Part shown: piece after piece, positions 14,329 to 23,419 of the stretch
How positions within the stretch are numbered: position 1 is the first letter of the stretch
How the letters are laid out: each line of letters opens with the position of its first letter
Assembly (NCBI GenBank): GCA_029775955.1
Contig: JARVJW010000117.1
Span: 1 to 24,624 of the forward strand
Origin: Nitrososphaeria archaeon
Lineage (GTDB): Archaea > Thermoproteota > Nitrososphaeria > Conexivisphaerales > UBA164
Length of the DNA: 24,624 nt
Direction of reading: 5' to 3'
Notes under the pieces: generated by a model
What the model saw: the letters and a program-made list of their open reading frames with translations, nothing else
Database searches by the model: none
Told to the model about the DNA's origin: nothing
Translations under genes and position numbers: made by a program

Positions 14329-15879
14329 TTGATATCATCAGGAAGCTTTGGAAACATTTTTACAATTTTTATATTTATAGTTCTGGTGATATTATTATCT
14401 TATTTTTTAGCTTTATTTGAAAATCATGTGTTTTTTGGCAATAATAATATCTCCCATAGAATTTTAAGAGTATTAAAGATAAACAGTGAAGAAATGAGTT
14501 GGAAGACATATTTTATATCAATGTTAATGGTGAGTTTTTTTGTCGTGATTATTGCTGGCATGATATTAGTTACATCGCTTTATCCAGGATATCACATCAC
14601 ACCATCATTGTTGTTTAACACACTTGCATCATTTATAACGAATACAGATTTGGAACATTTTGCAAGCGAATTTACGTTTACGGCTTTTGGGGAAGCATTT
14701 GCACTCCAATTTCTTGAATGGATCGCACCTGCTACAAGTTTTGCTGTAGCTATAGCATTTATCAGATCAGTTACATATAGTAAAATTGGTAATTTTTATA
14801 ATGATATGTTATCATCACTTTTAATGATATTTTTACCAATATCGTTAATTTTATCTTTAATATATATGGCGCTTGGTGTCCCGCAAACATTCTTTTCGAC
14901 TCTCAAGCTACCTGAACCCATTGGTCCAATAAGTTCACTTTTGCCCATTATGACGTTGGGTAATAACGGGGGCTCTTATTATGCGCTTGGTTCTGCAATT
15001 GCTTTGCAAAACCCAAATATTTTAACTAATTTAATTCAATCAGTATCAATGCTGGTTTTTCCGCTTTCATTATTCTGGCTTCTTGGAATAAATCTGAAAA
15101 ATAAAAAGGAGGGGTTATTTTTGCTTATCGCATCACTATTAATTTTTTTGATTGCATTTGTTATTGCTTTATATGAGCCCCTGAGGCTTTTTCCATTTGC
15201 AGTAGGTCAGTTTAACACTAAAATTTTAACAACAACATCTATTTTTTCCAATACAGGATTGTTGTCAGCACCCCTAACAGGATTAAATAATTATGTCCTT
15301 GCAATATATATTGTTGGGATGGCTGTTGCAATGGCACCTGGTTCAATTGGTAGTGGTTTTATCAATGTTGAAGTCTACGCTATTTTAACTGTATTTTTCA
15401 TAAGCCTGATGTCAGGGCGCATGCCAGAATATTTAAATTTTAAACTAAATATAAAAGAAATACGACTTTCCTCCTTTGCCTTTCTTCTACATCCACTTTT
15501 AATTTATGTAGGTATTTTGCTTGCCTTATTTGTTTTACCAAAAAACCTATTTCCCTCCCTCGGTTCTGGTTTTACACAAGCTATTTGGGAAATAATTAGT
15601 GCTGCTCAAAATAATGGGTCTGATTTCTATGGGGTTCTTGGAAATTCGGCTGCCCTGAATTACCTAACCGGAGTAATAATGATATTAGGAAGATATTTGT
15701 TTTTATTATTTGGCCTATTAATAGCAAATGAGTTTACTAAAAAGAAAAAAAATCAGTCTATTGCAAAGATAAGAACTGACACACTTGCATTTAGCATTAC
15801 TCTGATAACGTTCATATTCCTTTTAGTCATAATAACCCTATTGCCTTTGCTGGTTTTAGGACCATTGGCAGGTTGGTGA
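14329..15879 (+). CDS. kdpA: K+-transporting ATPase channel subunit KdpA
   Basis: A 516-residue protein with about ten membrane helices and the four KdpA pore loops: TNTD at 104-107, GNNGG at 211-215, SNTG at 307-310 and NNGSDF at 428-433. GSIGSGF (338-344) and SGRMPEYLNFKL (362-373) are family landmarks. KdpA is the K+-binding, superfamily-of-K-transporter subunit. The filter is divergent: E. coli has GTNGG in loop 2 and a T-S-C-G-type loop 3, against GNNGG and SNTG here. The start must be TTG (14329): no ATG lies in frame before residue 56, and the wHTH stop is 7 bases upstream. Its stop is 6 bases before the kdpB GTG. Confidence 0.95.
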   Translation: MISSGSFGNIFTIFIFIVLVILLSYFLALFENHVFFGNNNISHRILRVLKINSEEMSWKTYFISMLMVSFFVVIIAGMILVTSLYPGYHITPSLLFNTLASFITNTDLEHFASEFTFTAFGEAFALQFLEWIAPATSFAVAIAFIRSVTYSKIGNFYNDMLSSLLMIFLPISLILSLIYMALGVPQTFFSTLKLPEPIGPISSLLPIMTLGNNGGSYYALGSAIALQNPNILTNLIQSVSMLVFPLSLFWLLGINLKNKKEGLFLLIASLLIFLIAFVIALYEPLRLFPFAVGQFNTKILTTTSIFSNTGLLSAPLTGLNNYVLAIYIVGMAVAMAPGSIGSGFINVEVYAILTVFFISLMSGRMPEYLNFKLNIKEIRLSSFAFLLHPLLIYVGILLALFVLPKNLFPSLGSGFTQAIWEIISAAQNNGSDFYGVLGNSAALNYLTGVIMILGRYLFLLFGLLIANEFTKKKKNQSIAKIRTDTLAFSITLITFIFLLVIITLLPLLVLGPLAGW

Positions 15880-15885
15880 TGGCAA

Positions 15886-17943
15886 GTGGAACTCAAGACA
15901 GTCGTGGCTTTGCTTTGGGAGTCAATAAGGAGATTATCACCATCCTATTTATATTTGAATCCGGTACTGTTTATGACTGAAATTTCTTTTATTATTGTCG
16001 CTATATACATATTAGTTACAAAGTATTTTTCTTTATTTTATATTTCAATTCTTTTGCTAATTCTCATTACAGTTTGGTTTGGAACATTTGCAGATTCATT
16101 AGCAGAATTTCAGGCAAAAGCTACAGCCAGATTCTTAATTTCTGTTACACAGGCAAATATGGCCCGAAAAATTCTAGATGACAATGTTTCAGAAATATTA
16201 ATTAAACCGGAAGAGTTAGTTAAGGATGACATAATATTAGTAAATTATGGTGAAATTATTCCCGTAGATGGCGTAATTGTTGAAGGGGCAGCAGCAATTG
16301 ATGAGTCACTGGTTTCTGGCGAATCAATACCAGTAATAAAATCCATAAACGAAGAAGTTGTTGCAGGTTCAAAGCTATCTAGTGATTGGTTAAAGATAAA
16401 GGTTGTAAAACCAGTAAGGGAATCATATGTATCAAAAATAGCTGGTATGATTGAGAAAACAAAAAGGCCCAAATCTCCAAGCGAGCAAGAACTTAATCTA
16501 ATATTATATGTTCTAACAGCAATCTTTACAGTAATAATCATAGCAATTTATGTAATTATTAATGCACTGGGTTACAGCCTAAATCCTGCAATATTGTTGG
16601 CTTTCTATGTTTGTTTGCTGCCGACAACAATAGGGGCATTACATGAAGCTATAGGCATATCTGGAATTGCGCGTATGTGGAAATCCAAGGTAATATCGAA
16701 ATCTGGGAGAGCTATTGAATCAGCTGGAGATGTAGACAGCGTTTTACTAGATAAAACAGGTACAATTACCATAGGTAAAAGAGAACCCATTGGTATATTA
16801 TCATTTAATGGAATTAAGACCGAAGAAGTAGCGCGAGCAGCATTTATTGCATCTTTAAATGATGATACACAGGAAGGCAAATCTATTATTAAGTTTTTAT
16901 TGAACTCAGGATATGTTCCAGATAACTTGGACTCAATTATTACGTCAGCCTACGAAGAATTTTCTGCAAAAACGAGGAAAAGCGGCACTTTATACAAGCC
17001 ATTAACTTGGGGAGGCAAGGATGTGCGCGGAAAATTACATATAATTAGAAAAAGCGATTTAAACGGTATATATCTAAACGACGAGATACCTGTATTCAAA
17101 GGTGCGCCAGACGTCATGAAGAAGATTTTTAATGTACCAGTTGAATTTGATAAAATAGTAGAAGATATTGCTAAAAAGGGAAACTCCCCGCTCGTAATTT
17201 CATATGGAAATGAAGTTATCGGTATTATTGAATTAAAGGACATAATAAAGCCAGGCGTCAAATCTCAAATCGAATCTTTAAAGAAAATGGCAATTGAACC
17301 TGTAATGGTAACAGGTGATCACCCATTAACTGCAAGAAATATAGCAAAAGAAGTAGATATAAATGAAGTAATAGCGCAGGCTAAACCTGAGGACAAATTC
17401 AAGAAGGTCCAGGCAGAGCAGGAAAAGGGTAAAACTATAGCTATGGTAGGAGATGGCACTAATGATGCTCCAGCCCTCGCTAGAGCCAACGTAGGATTGG
17501 CCATGTATCAGGGGACAGAAGTTGCAAAAGAAGCAGCAAACATGGTAGACCTAGAATCCGATCCCTCAAAAATTATTAATGTAATCATGATAGGTAAGCA
17601 AATTCTTATAACCCGTGGCTCAATAGCAACATTTAGTATAGCTAACGATATTGCAAAGTATTTTGTGATCCTTCCTGCTATGCTTTCCACAATTTCAGCA
17701 TTAGCCTACCTTAATATTTTAAAACTGCCCCCACACATCTCGGTAATTGCCGCCCTAATTTATAATGCAGCAATAATACCAATATTAATACCGTTAGCTG
17801 TTAAAGGCATAGGATTCAAAGCAGCTAGTCCAAATAAGATATTCTTAAAAAACATGCTTATTTATGGATTTGGAGGAATGGTTTTACCATTTATAGCTAT
17901 AAAAATAATAGGCATAATACTAATGTTACATATAATCTTTTGA
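15886..17943 (+). CDS. kdpB: K+-transporting P-type ATPase KdpB
   Basis: 685 residues (usual length about 680), a class IA P-type ATPase. Motifs: SGESIPV at 144-150 (actuator dephosphorylation loop), CLLPTTIGALHEAIGISG at 243-260, phosphorylation motif DKTGT at 289-293, KGAPD in the nucleotide-binding domain, VTGDHPLTARNIAKE, and MVGDGTNDAPALARA, then NMVDLESDPSKI. The membrane motif SIANDIAKYF carries the conserved Asp/Lys pair. It couples ATP hydrolysis to KdpA. GTG start; an ATG 7 bases upstream is out of frame. No kdpC follows: after the stop there is only transposon debris. Confidence 0.97.
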   Translation: MELKTVVALLWESIRRLSPSYLYLNPVLFMTEISFIIVAIYILVTKYFSLFYISILLLILITVWFGTFADSLAEFQAKATARFLISVTQANMARKILDDNVSEILIKPEELVKDDIILVNYGEIIPVDGVIVEGAAAIDESLVSGESIPVIKSINEEVVAGSKLSSDWLKIKVVKPVRESYVSKIAGMIEKTKRPKSPSEQELNLILYVLTAIFTVIIIAIYVIINALGYSLNPAILLAFYVCLLPTTIGALHEAIGISGIARMWKSKVISKSGRAIESAGDVDSVLLDKTGTITIGKREPIGILSFNGIKTEEVARAAFIASLNDDTQEGKSIIKFLLNSGYVPDNLDSIITSAYEEFSAKTRKSGTLYKPLTWGGKDVRGKLHIIRKSDLNGIYLNDEIPVFKGAPDVMKKIFNVPVEFDKIVEDIAKKGNSPLVISYGNEVIGIIELKDIIKPGVKSQIESLKKMAIEPVMVTGDHPLTARNIAKEVDINEVIAQAKPEDKFKKVQAEQEKGKTIAMVGDGTNDAPALARANVGLAMYQGTEVAKEAANMVDLESDPSKIINVIMIGKQILITRGSIATFSIANDIAKYFVILPAMLSTISALAYLNILKLPPHISVIAALIYNAAIIPILIPLAVKGIGFKAASPNKIFLKNMLIYGFGGMVLPFIAIKIIGIILMLHIIF

Positions 17944-17949
17944 TATATA

Positions 17950-18880
17950 CATGCCGGTGATGCCCTTTTAAATATGTTGACTAATTTGCCAAATATTTTT
18001 TCAACATAATTTACGCGTTGGCGCAAGGATGTATTGCCATGAGGCTCCCCATCCATAAGGAGATACTTGCCCAAGCCCTATACAGCTTGCACAGCTTTAT
18101 GACGACAACACTTACACAGATTCAGGTGATAAGTGCCCTTACTGCAATTTATATAAGGAGGATAGAGTTCATTTGCAAGGCTGATAACAGATTTGTGAAT
18201 GTAAGGCTTGAGTGCATGGATTGCAGGAAGTCTTGGCAGGCCAATTCTATACTGGGACAATTGACAGGTCATCAATAGATAGTTGGCCTGTCAATGAACA
18301 GTTCATCATATTATGTGGAGAACATACTGCCATGAGAATACAAGTTAGCAGCGATGCCATATTGAAATGCATATACTGACAGGGAGATGACTATACAGAT
18401 AAAAGGTAGGCTTTACGTCATAAACATGCTTTAAGAACGCAAAGGAGCTGTCTAGGAGGCTTGAGTCATGTACTGCTGAAACATATCCAAGAGTTAAGAG
18501 GTTAATTGAAGAGCTCAAGAGGCAATAGATGGAAAGGTCAGGTTTCCAGATTCGTTCACCTTGGCACTATAATACCTTCCAATGGCATACTCCTTGTGAC
18601 AAAGATGCCCTTCAACGAATTGCTTGCAGAGATACTTGCTCTTAAGGGCACTTAACAGAAGAGCTACAATAGCATGAATCATGTGCTTGACCCCGTTCAC
18701 AAAACTGAGACATGATATGCGGTTCAGGGATATGGTGAATAAGGCCAAAGAGGATGGAAGGTAATGTATTAACACCTTCCCAGAAGAAAGCATGAAAGAA
18801 GGATGAAGGCCATTGATTAGCTTAAGGGGTACGCTAAGTATCAGGAAGAGGATACAGTGAAACCACCCAACTACTTTAAT
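17950..18880 (+). pseudogene. Heavily decayed transposon debris with a zinc-ribbon fragment
   Basis: About 930 bases with no intact gene. On the plus strand, two adjacent frames give DKCPYCNLYKEDRVHLQG and then ECMDCRKSWQ (about 18140-18240), a CxxC...CxxC ribbon as at the N-terminus of several transposase families. NAKELSRRLESCTAETYPRV, then KRLIEELKRQ, follows around 18435-18525. The frames change repeatedly. I cannot assign a family. It lies directly behind kdpB, where kdpC would be expected, but nothing in it resembles KdpC (one TM helix, periplasmic domain). Confidence 0.45.
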
Positions 18881-18959
18881 TACAATATATTCAATGACCA
18901 TATAATTACAATGAAAGGTGGGAACTGGAGGTTAAAGTGCATAAGGGTGCCCCTCATAA

Positions 18960-19521
18960 GGACCTACACAATGACAGAGCATCCTTGCGGCAATAAGGGA
19001 TTCAGTGTACACAATGAGGAGGGGAAGCCAGCCTCATCCACAAGCGTGACCATGTTTCAGCTAGCCTTATGGGACAGGGTGTCAACTGTCCACTTTTTCA
19101 CTGGCCCTTCATTCCTTTCCATTACCACGCTGTCAACCCTTTTCCATGACAGGCCAAGTGAATGAAGTATTCTCCTAACATGGTCTGGGTGGTACTTTAT
19201 GCCAAGCGTTTCATATATTACCCTGACAACCCTTCTGGTAGTCCTTATGTCAGTTTCAAACCCGTAACTTTCAGCTCCCTTCAGGATAACTTCAACAAGC
19301 TTCTTCCTCTGTCCGTCATTCAAATAGACCGGCTTTCTTGTATACTTGCCTGCATTTAGTGTCTGGTCGCCCTTACTTTTATATGTCGTCCACCACCTGC
19401 TCACTCCGCTCTGAGTTACACTAACAATTTTAGCCACTTCCTTCTGGGTCTTGCCATACAGGAGAAGCTTTATCGCTATCCTTCGCCTCATTTCAAATGT
19501 TTTTGGATCCTTTTTAACCAT
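18960..19521 (-). pseudogene. IS630-family transposase, intact N-terminal half then broken
   Basis: The minus strand starts MVKKDPKTFEMRRRIAIKLL and runs open for 154 codons to 19057. The N-terminal HTH region (YGKTQKEVAKIVSVTQSGVS, then RWWTTYKSKG) and the winged second domain (RRVVRVIYETLGIKYHPDHV, then RRILHSLGLSWKRVD) are standard for IS630/Tc1-like transposases. After a stop the sequence goes on with VTLVDEAGF (the second-strand DE.GF motif) in another frame, then decays. The catalytic domain is therefore lost. A shared upstream motif lies at 19608-19651. Confidence 0.8.
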
Positions 19522-19607
19522 ACAAATTAAGTGTGCCTATTGTACTTGTAATAAATTTTAGATATAATTGTTAAATTTAAATGAGTAAATAATACCGTCA
19601 ATAATAA

Positions 19608-19651
19608 TTATATTTGCTTATAAAGATTATCGCAATTGTTTAAAATCCTTA
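19608..19651 (-). repeat. Shared upstream motif of mobile elements, copy 2
   Basis: The plus strand has ttatatttgcttataaagat, then tatcgcaattgtttaaaatcc. The first 15 bases match copy 3 (23918) exactly, and cttataaagat also occurs in copy 1 (8721). On the minus strand it carries the TATA-like atctttataagc. Confidence 0.55.
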
Positions 19652-19694
19652 TATTCAAGCAAAATAGGATTTCGAAATTTTTCTATGTAGAATT

Positions 19695-19900
19695 AGGGAT
19701 GAAAACAAGGTTAGCAAATGTGAATTTGAGAGAAGTGAAGGCAATACCTCAAGATACAATATAGCAATGATAACTACATCGGGAAAAGTGCGGCATTTTA
19801 AGGTCAGGAAACCTATAAATGCTGATTTGAATGTATCATACAGCAGAAGTATTCGCTGACAGTGTGTAGGGTTATACCTGAGAAGCATAAAGATGATAAC
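19695..19900 (+). pseudogene. C-terminal remnant of an IS605-type TnpB
   Basis: The plus strand reads KVSKCEFERSEGNTSRYN, GKVRHFKVRKPINADLNVSY and, after frameshifts, VIPEKHKDDNFLR. This matches the tail of archaeal TnpB proteins (SKCSF..., then INADLNGSYNI..KV.P), so the DNA-nuclease zinc-finger end survives while the rest is lost. It directly abuts the 3' end of the ABC permease gene in the opposite orientation. It is a different TnpB type from those at 7613 and 24000. Confidence 0.6.
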
Positions 19901-19937
19901 TTCCTAAGGTTAACATGAATCATAAACAGAAAAAAGT

Positions 19938-20816
19938 TCAACTTGATATGTATTTCCATGACAGGAAAATTCCAACAAATGAAAAAATCGCCGCGAAGCT
20001 TACAAGGTATAGCACACTAAAAGCAACACTGGCAGTTGGTGTAACTCCTATCAGCATAGCTCTAGCAACGTTGTTTGCGTAAGTCAGAGGATTAACCATA
20101 ACAACTGGTTTAAGCCAGTATGGCATGAATTTTACAGGATAAAACGCGTTACTTGCGAACAGCAATGGCAAATTAAGAAGGTTCATTATAGCCATTTGGG
20201 TCTCCCATCTTGTTGACTTTATTGCTAGCATTATGAACAATGACGAAAGCCCCATTGCTAGCAGGAAAAGTGCAAAGAACGTTATTGCTAGACTAAAAAC
20301 TGAAAACTGAGCAGAAAATGTAAGTCCAAGCAGTACAGCTATAAGCAGAACTATTACTGCTTGGACCAGTGCCTTAATTACAGAAGAAAGCACTTTGCCC
20401 ATTATAACATTTCCCCTGGGCAACGGAGTTGTAAGCATTTTATTTAGAAAGCCCAGCCTACGGTCCCAAACAATAGTCATGCCACTGCTCATAGCAGAAA
20501 AGAGCACTATAAATGACAACATCCCTACAGCCAAAAAGGAAAAGTAATTGGTTGTACCAAATGTGGACTTTAATACTTCCTGCGATAGGCTGTCAATTAT
20601 TTGCTTGGGTAGATCAAGCCCAGGAATATTTAAACTTCCAGCACTGAAAATCTCTCCTAAATTCATAGCCTTGCCAAATAGGCCAATCCATATTATTGGC
20701 TGCACTAAACTGATTATAAATATAAACGGTTCCTTATACCATTTTTTAAGTTCTCTGTTTGTAACTGCCCATAAACCGTGTAACGGCCCACTATTAATTC
20801 CTTCCTCTTCCATCAC
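19938..20816 (-). CDS. ABC-2 type transporter permease (DrrB-like)
   Basis: A 292-residue membrane protein: a cytoplasmic N-terminus (LWAVTNRELKKWYKEPFIFI), TM1 near 32-50, an external loop, then five more helices (about 94-115, 138-165, 172-200, 206-225, 263-290). TPLPRGNVIMGKVLSSVIKA is the conserved coupling region of ABC-2 exporters. It partners the ATPase upstream, overlapping it by 4 bases (ATGA), and acts as an exporter of drug-like or lipid substrates; the substrate is unknown. Family length is about 250-290. A TnpB remnant starts right after its stop. Confidence 0.92.
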   Translation of the reverse strand: MMEEEGINSGPLHGLWAVTNRELKKWYKEPFIFIISLVQPIIWIGLFGKAMNLGEIFSAGSLNIPGLDLPKQIIDSLSQEVLKSTFGTTNYFSFLAVGMLSFIVLFSAMSSGMTIVWDRRLGFLNKMLTTPLPRGNVIMGKVLSSVIKALVQAVIVLLIAVLLGLTFSAQFSVFSLAITFFALFLLAMGLSSLFIMLAIKSTRWETQMAIMNLLNLPLLFASNAFYPVKFMPYWLKPVVMVNPLTYANNVARAMLIGVTPTASVAFSVLYLVSFAAIFSFVGIFLSWKYISS

Positions 20817-21820
20817 GATCTCGCCTTCCTCATAGTTCTTCTCATAGTAAATGTTTCTTCTGACGTTGTCTGCTCTTCTCTAAGATTTCTGCCGGTGTAT
20901 GTCATGTAAACTTCGTCCATGGTAGGCCTGGTAAGTGTCAACCTGGTTACGTTAAGGTTCATCTGTGTAAGGGCCCTTATTATCTCAGGTGCCACAGCCC
21001 CACCATCAACTACCTTCAAGGTTATAAATCCATCACTGTTGTTTTTTATTTCAGTTACGCCCTGTATTCCCTTAAGCGCCAGATCAACATCCTTTCCGTC
21101 TTTAGTAATCTGTATGGTTATTATATCTCCACCAACGCCTCTTTTTAGATTCTCGGGGGTATCTGCCTTTATTATTTTACCTTTGTCAATTATGGCTATT
21201 CTGTCACAAAACTCATCGGCCTCCTCAAGATAATGTGTCGTTACTAAAATAGTCATATTATATTCACTTTTAAGTTTCCTTATGTGTTCCCAGATAGCAG
21301 TCCTGGTTTGCACATCTAAACCTAGGGTAGGCTCATCAAGAAAAAGCACCCTTGGTTTGTTTATCAGACCCATTGCAAGTTCCAGACGCCTTCTCATGCC
21401 ACCAGAGTACGTTTCAACATTTCTTTTAGATGCTTCAGTTAAACCTACCATTTCAAGTAATTCACTCGCTCTTTGCCTGCTAATGTCTCGAGGTATGCCA
21501 TAAAAATCCGCTATTAACATAATATTTTCCCATCCAGTAAGGTCTTCATCTGCTGTATATTCTTGTGGAACAACGCCTATGATCTTTCTTACACTTGACG
21601 GGTTTTTCGTAACGTCTATACCATCTATAAGGGCGGTGCCTTCTGTTGGCTTAAGCAGTGTATTGAGCATTCCTATGGTAGTGCTTTTACCTGCGCCATT
21701 TGGACCCAGTAACCCAAAAATTTCTCCACGATTTACTTCAAATGATATATGATCCACGGCGTGCACAGTGTGATTAAAAATTTTTGTTAACCCAACTACC
21801 TTTATGATTGGGTCTGTCAT
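20813..21820 (-). CDS. ABC transporter ATP-binding protein (DrrA-like)
   Basis: 335 residues. Walker A GPNGAGKST at 39-47, Q-loop VPQE around Q86, ABC signature YSGGMRRRLELA at 138-149, Walker B VLFLDEPT at 158-165 and H-loop His196 are all present. The C-terminal extension after residue 225 matches the DUF4162 region found in daunorubicin-resistance-type ATPases (LTLTRPTMDEVYMTYTGRNL). It powers the permease encoded next. It overlaps padR by 4 bases and the permease by 4 bases, so all three are co-translated. Confidence 0.95.
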   Translation of the reverse strand: MTDPIIKVVGLTKIFNHTVHAVDHISFEVNRGEIFGLLGPNGAGKSTTIGMLNTLLKPTEGTALIDGIDVTKNPSSVRKIIGVVPQEYTADEDLTGWENIMLIADFYGIPRDISRQRASELLEMVGLTEASKRNVETYSGGMRRRLELAMGLINKPRVLFLDEPTLGLDVQTRTAIWEHIRKLKSEYNMTILVTTHYLEEADEFCDRIAIIDKGKIIKADTPENLKRGVGGDIITIQITKDGKDVDLALKGIQGVTEIKNNSDGFITLKVVDGGAVAPEIIRALTQMNLNVTRLTLTRPTMDEVYMTYTGRNLREEQTTSEETFTMRRTMRKARS

Positions 21821-22332
21821 TTTAAAAGCGCCTCGAGTTTTTTGCTTATCTGTTCAATCCTTTCTTTATAAGGTGCAAGCTTATTGCTTCCTAGATCCTC
21901 AAAATATAAGACATAATTATCAATGGCATCTAACATTTCTTCTATAGTCATCTCATTTTTATGCATTAATATTGTAAACTCTTTAACCTTTGTTTCTCCA
22001 TTTACAGTTAATTTATACTTTCTGTCATTTAGTTTATCAATTAACCCTTCAGAAACAAGAACTGATAATAGAGGGTAAATGGACCCAGGAGATGGCCTCC
22101 ACCACCCATGGCTTATCTTTTCTACTTCATCCATAATTTCCGCACCATTCTTCGGGCCATCCTTTAAAATGTACAAAACCATGAAACGTAACCCCCCATG
22201 TTTACTTATTTGCTTTTTAAGCAGAAAGCTTTTATATAAATTAGTATTCCACATATCAGTATCGTTTCCGATATCGTTTTTAAACATTTCTAAAGTTTTG
22301 GGAGGCTTTTTTGGGCACACATTGCGCCACAT
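21817..22332 (-). CDS. PadR-family transcriptional regulator
   Basis: About 171 residues from the ATG at 22332. The PadR winged helix is GGLRFMVLYILKDGPKNGAE, then IMDEVEKISHGWWRPSPGSI, then YPLLSVLVSEGLIDKL; YKLTVNGETKVKEF is the wing. A C-terminal helical dimerisation segment follows. PadR proteins commonly repress the adjacent ABC exporter genes and release on ligand binding. The open frame continues upstream to a TTG at 22452, but those codons encode the tail of TnpB (LNDEYLYTGHEPKVARAGLK), so they are not native to PadR. A TATA-like box at 22363 favours starting at 22332; ATGs at 22287 and 22254 are alternatives nearer the domain. Confidence 0.85.
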   Translation of the reverse strand: MWRNVCPKKPPKTLEMFKNDIGNDTDMWNTNLYKSFLLKKQISKHGGLRFMVLYILKDGPKNGAEIMDEVEKISHGWWRPSPGSIYPLLSVLVSEGLIDKLNDRKYKLTVNGETKVKEFTILMHKNEMTIEEMLDAIDNYVLYFEDLGSNKLAPYKERIEQISKKLEALLK

Positions 22333-22340
22333 TAGTTGTG

Positions 22341-23410
22341 AACCGTTTCTAAAAGATTTTAATTTTTTATAATTCCCGTTCGGAGCGTTGACCTTCAAGC
22401 CCGCTCTGGCCACTTTAGGCTCATGGCCGGTGTACAGGTATTCATCATTCAAAGAAGGCCATCCGCACTCACGGTAGCCGCAGGGTTATGGCAAGCCAGT
22501 CTGTCGTAGTCCACGCCACAGGTTTCGCATTTCGATATCAAGCAGTCAGCTTATCACCACAGACAGGACACTCTGAAGTCCCTCTTGGGTTCACATAAAC
22601 GGTCTTGAATTAATACTTATATTTAATCATCTTCTGGTAAAGCCTGTATGACCACCTGTTCAACTTTGTCCTGAACTTCCTGTTGTTTCCACTAGTCCAA
22701 GTCTTCAAAGGTAAACGATGCGTCAGGGTTTTACTTCACAGTAGCAAGGCATCATTGACGCGGTTCTTCTGCCTACCTCTGGCCTGGCGCAGTTTCCTGT
22801 ACTTCTTCTGTTTGTTGTGCTTCTGTAGGCTTTCCTCCCTGAGTCGTTCTGTATGTGCGCTATGTCAGTTCCTTTCAGCGCAGGCTTGTCATCACCCAGC
22901 AAACGTGGAATCTATCGTGAAGTCCTGCGCCACGAAGCTAGGGTCCTTTCCGATATGGTGAAAGTTATACATACAAAATTGTCAGTCAGCAAGAGCTCTA
23001 AGCTTTGCCCTTGCTGTACGCCAGGAAGTGCTTGTTCTTAGTGTTTATTGGGACGTAAGCGTAATGCCAGGAGTGGAGCGTTACTTTGTTGCCTTGAACA
23101 GCTAGCTATCAATCCTCATTTCAAGCTTCTTCACAACAGGTATCCTCAGCTCGCCATGATGGTTCTTCTTGTATTATCAGGCAACGGCGGAAACGGGTTG
23201 AGGTGGTGAATCGCATAATCGTAGTTTGACGCGAACCACGGCTTGACCTCAATGCAATTGGTGAAGGTATCCTATTGCAATATGTATAGTCATTTAATAG
23301 GCAACCTCAATGGCGTGCCTTATCACATTATGTATGTCGTGAGGTATTCCCTTCTGTGGCTCATAGTCCCGACAATTGTCCTCTTTTGAATTTCCATAAA
23401 TAGTTCATGA
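22341..23410 (-). pseudogene. tnpB: IS607-type TnpB pseudogene, copy B
   Basis: Near duplicate of 7613-8715. It contains the same zinc-finger region and tail. The shared lesions include the frameshift after CGVDYDR and the one before CGWPSLNDEYLYTGHEP, and a stop after KLTA. Unlike copy A, its last codons read on into padR. The 3' boundary is close to 22341, where similarity to copy A stops after agaaacggt. Confidence 0.85.
22363..22374 (-). promoter_or_regulatory. TATA-like box for the padR operon at the IS607 end
   Basis: The minus strand reads aattataaaaaa, about 25 bases before a likely transcript start near 22342 and 31 bases before the ATG at 22332. In copy A the matching bases are ttataagaaatt, so the box lies inside the mobile element's last 35 bases. 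Confidence 0.45.
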
Positions 23411-23419
23411 CTTTATTGC

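Noticed and set aside
16245..17690. Several minus-strand open frames opposite kdpB
   Set aside because: They mirror the conserved P-type ATPase codons; none has a start region or family motif.
17944..18880. A remnant of kdpC after kdpB
   Set aside because: No single TM helix followed by a KdpC-like domain can be read in any frame; only transposase-like fragments are seen.
18515..18901. 128-codon minus-strand open frame with hydrophobic residues
   Set aside because: It overlaps transposon debris read on the other strand and shows no continuous family match or promoter, so I do not call a gene.
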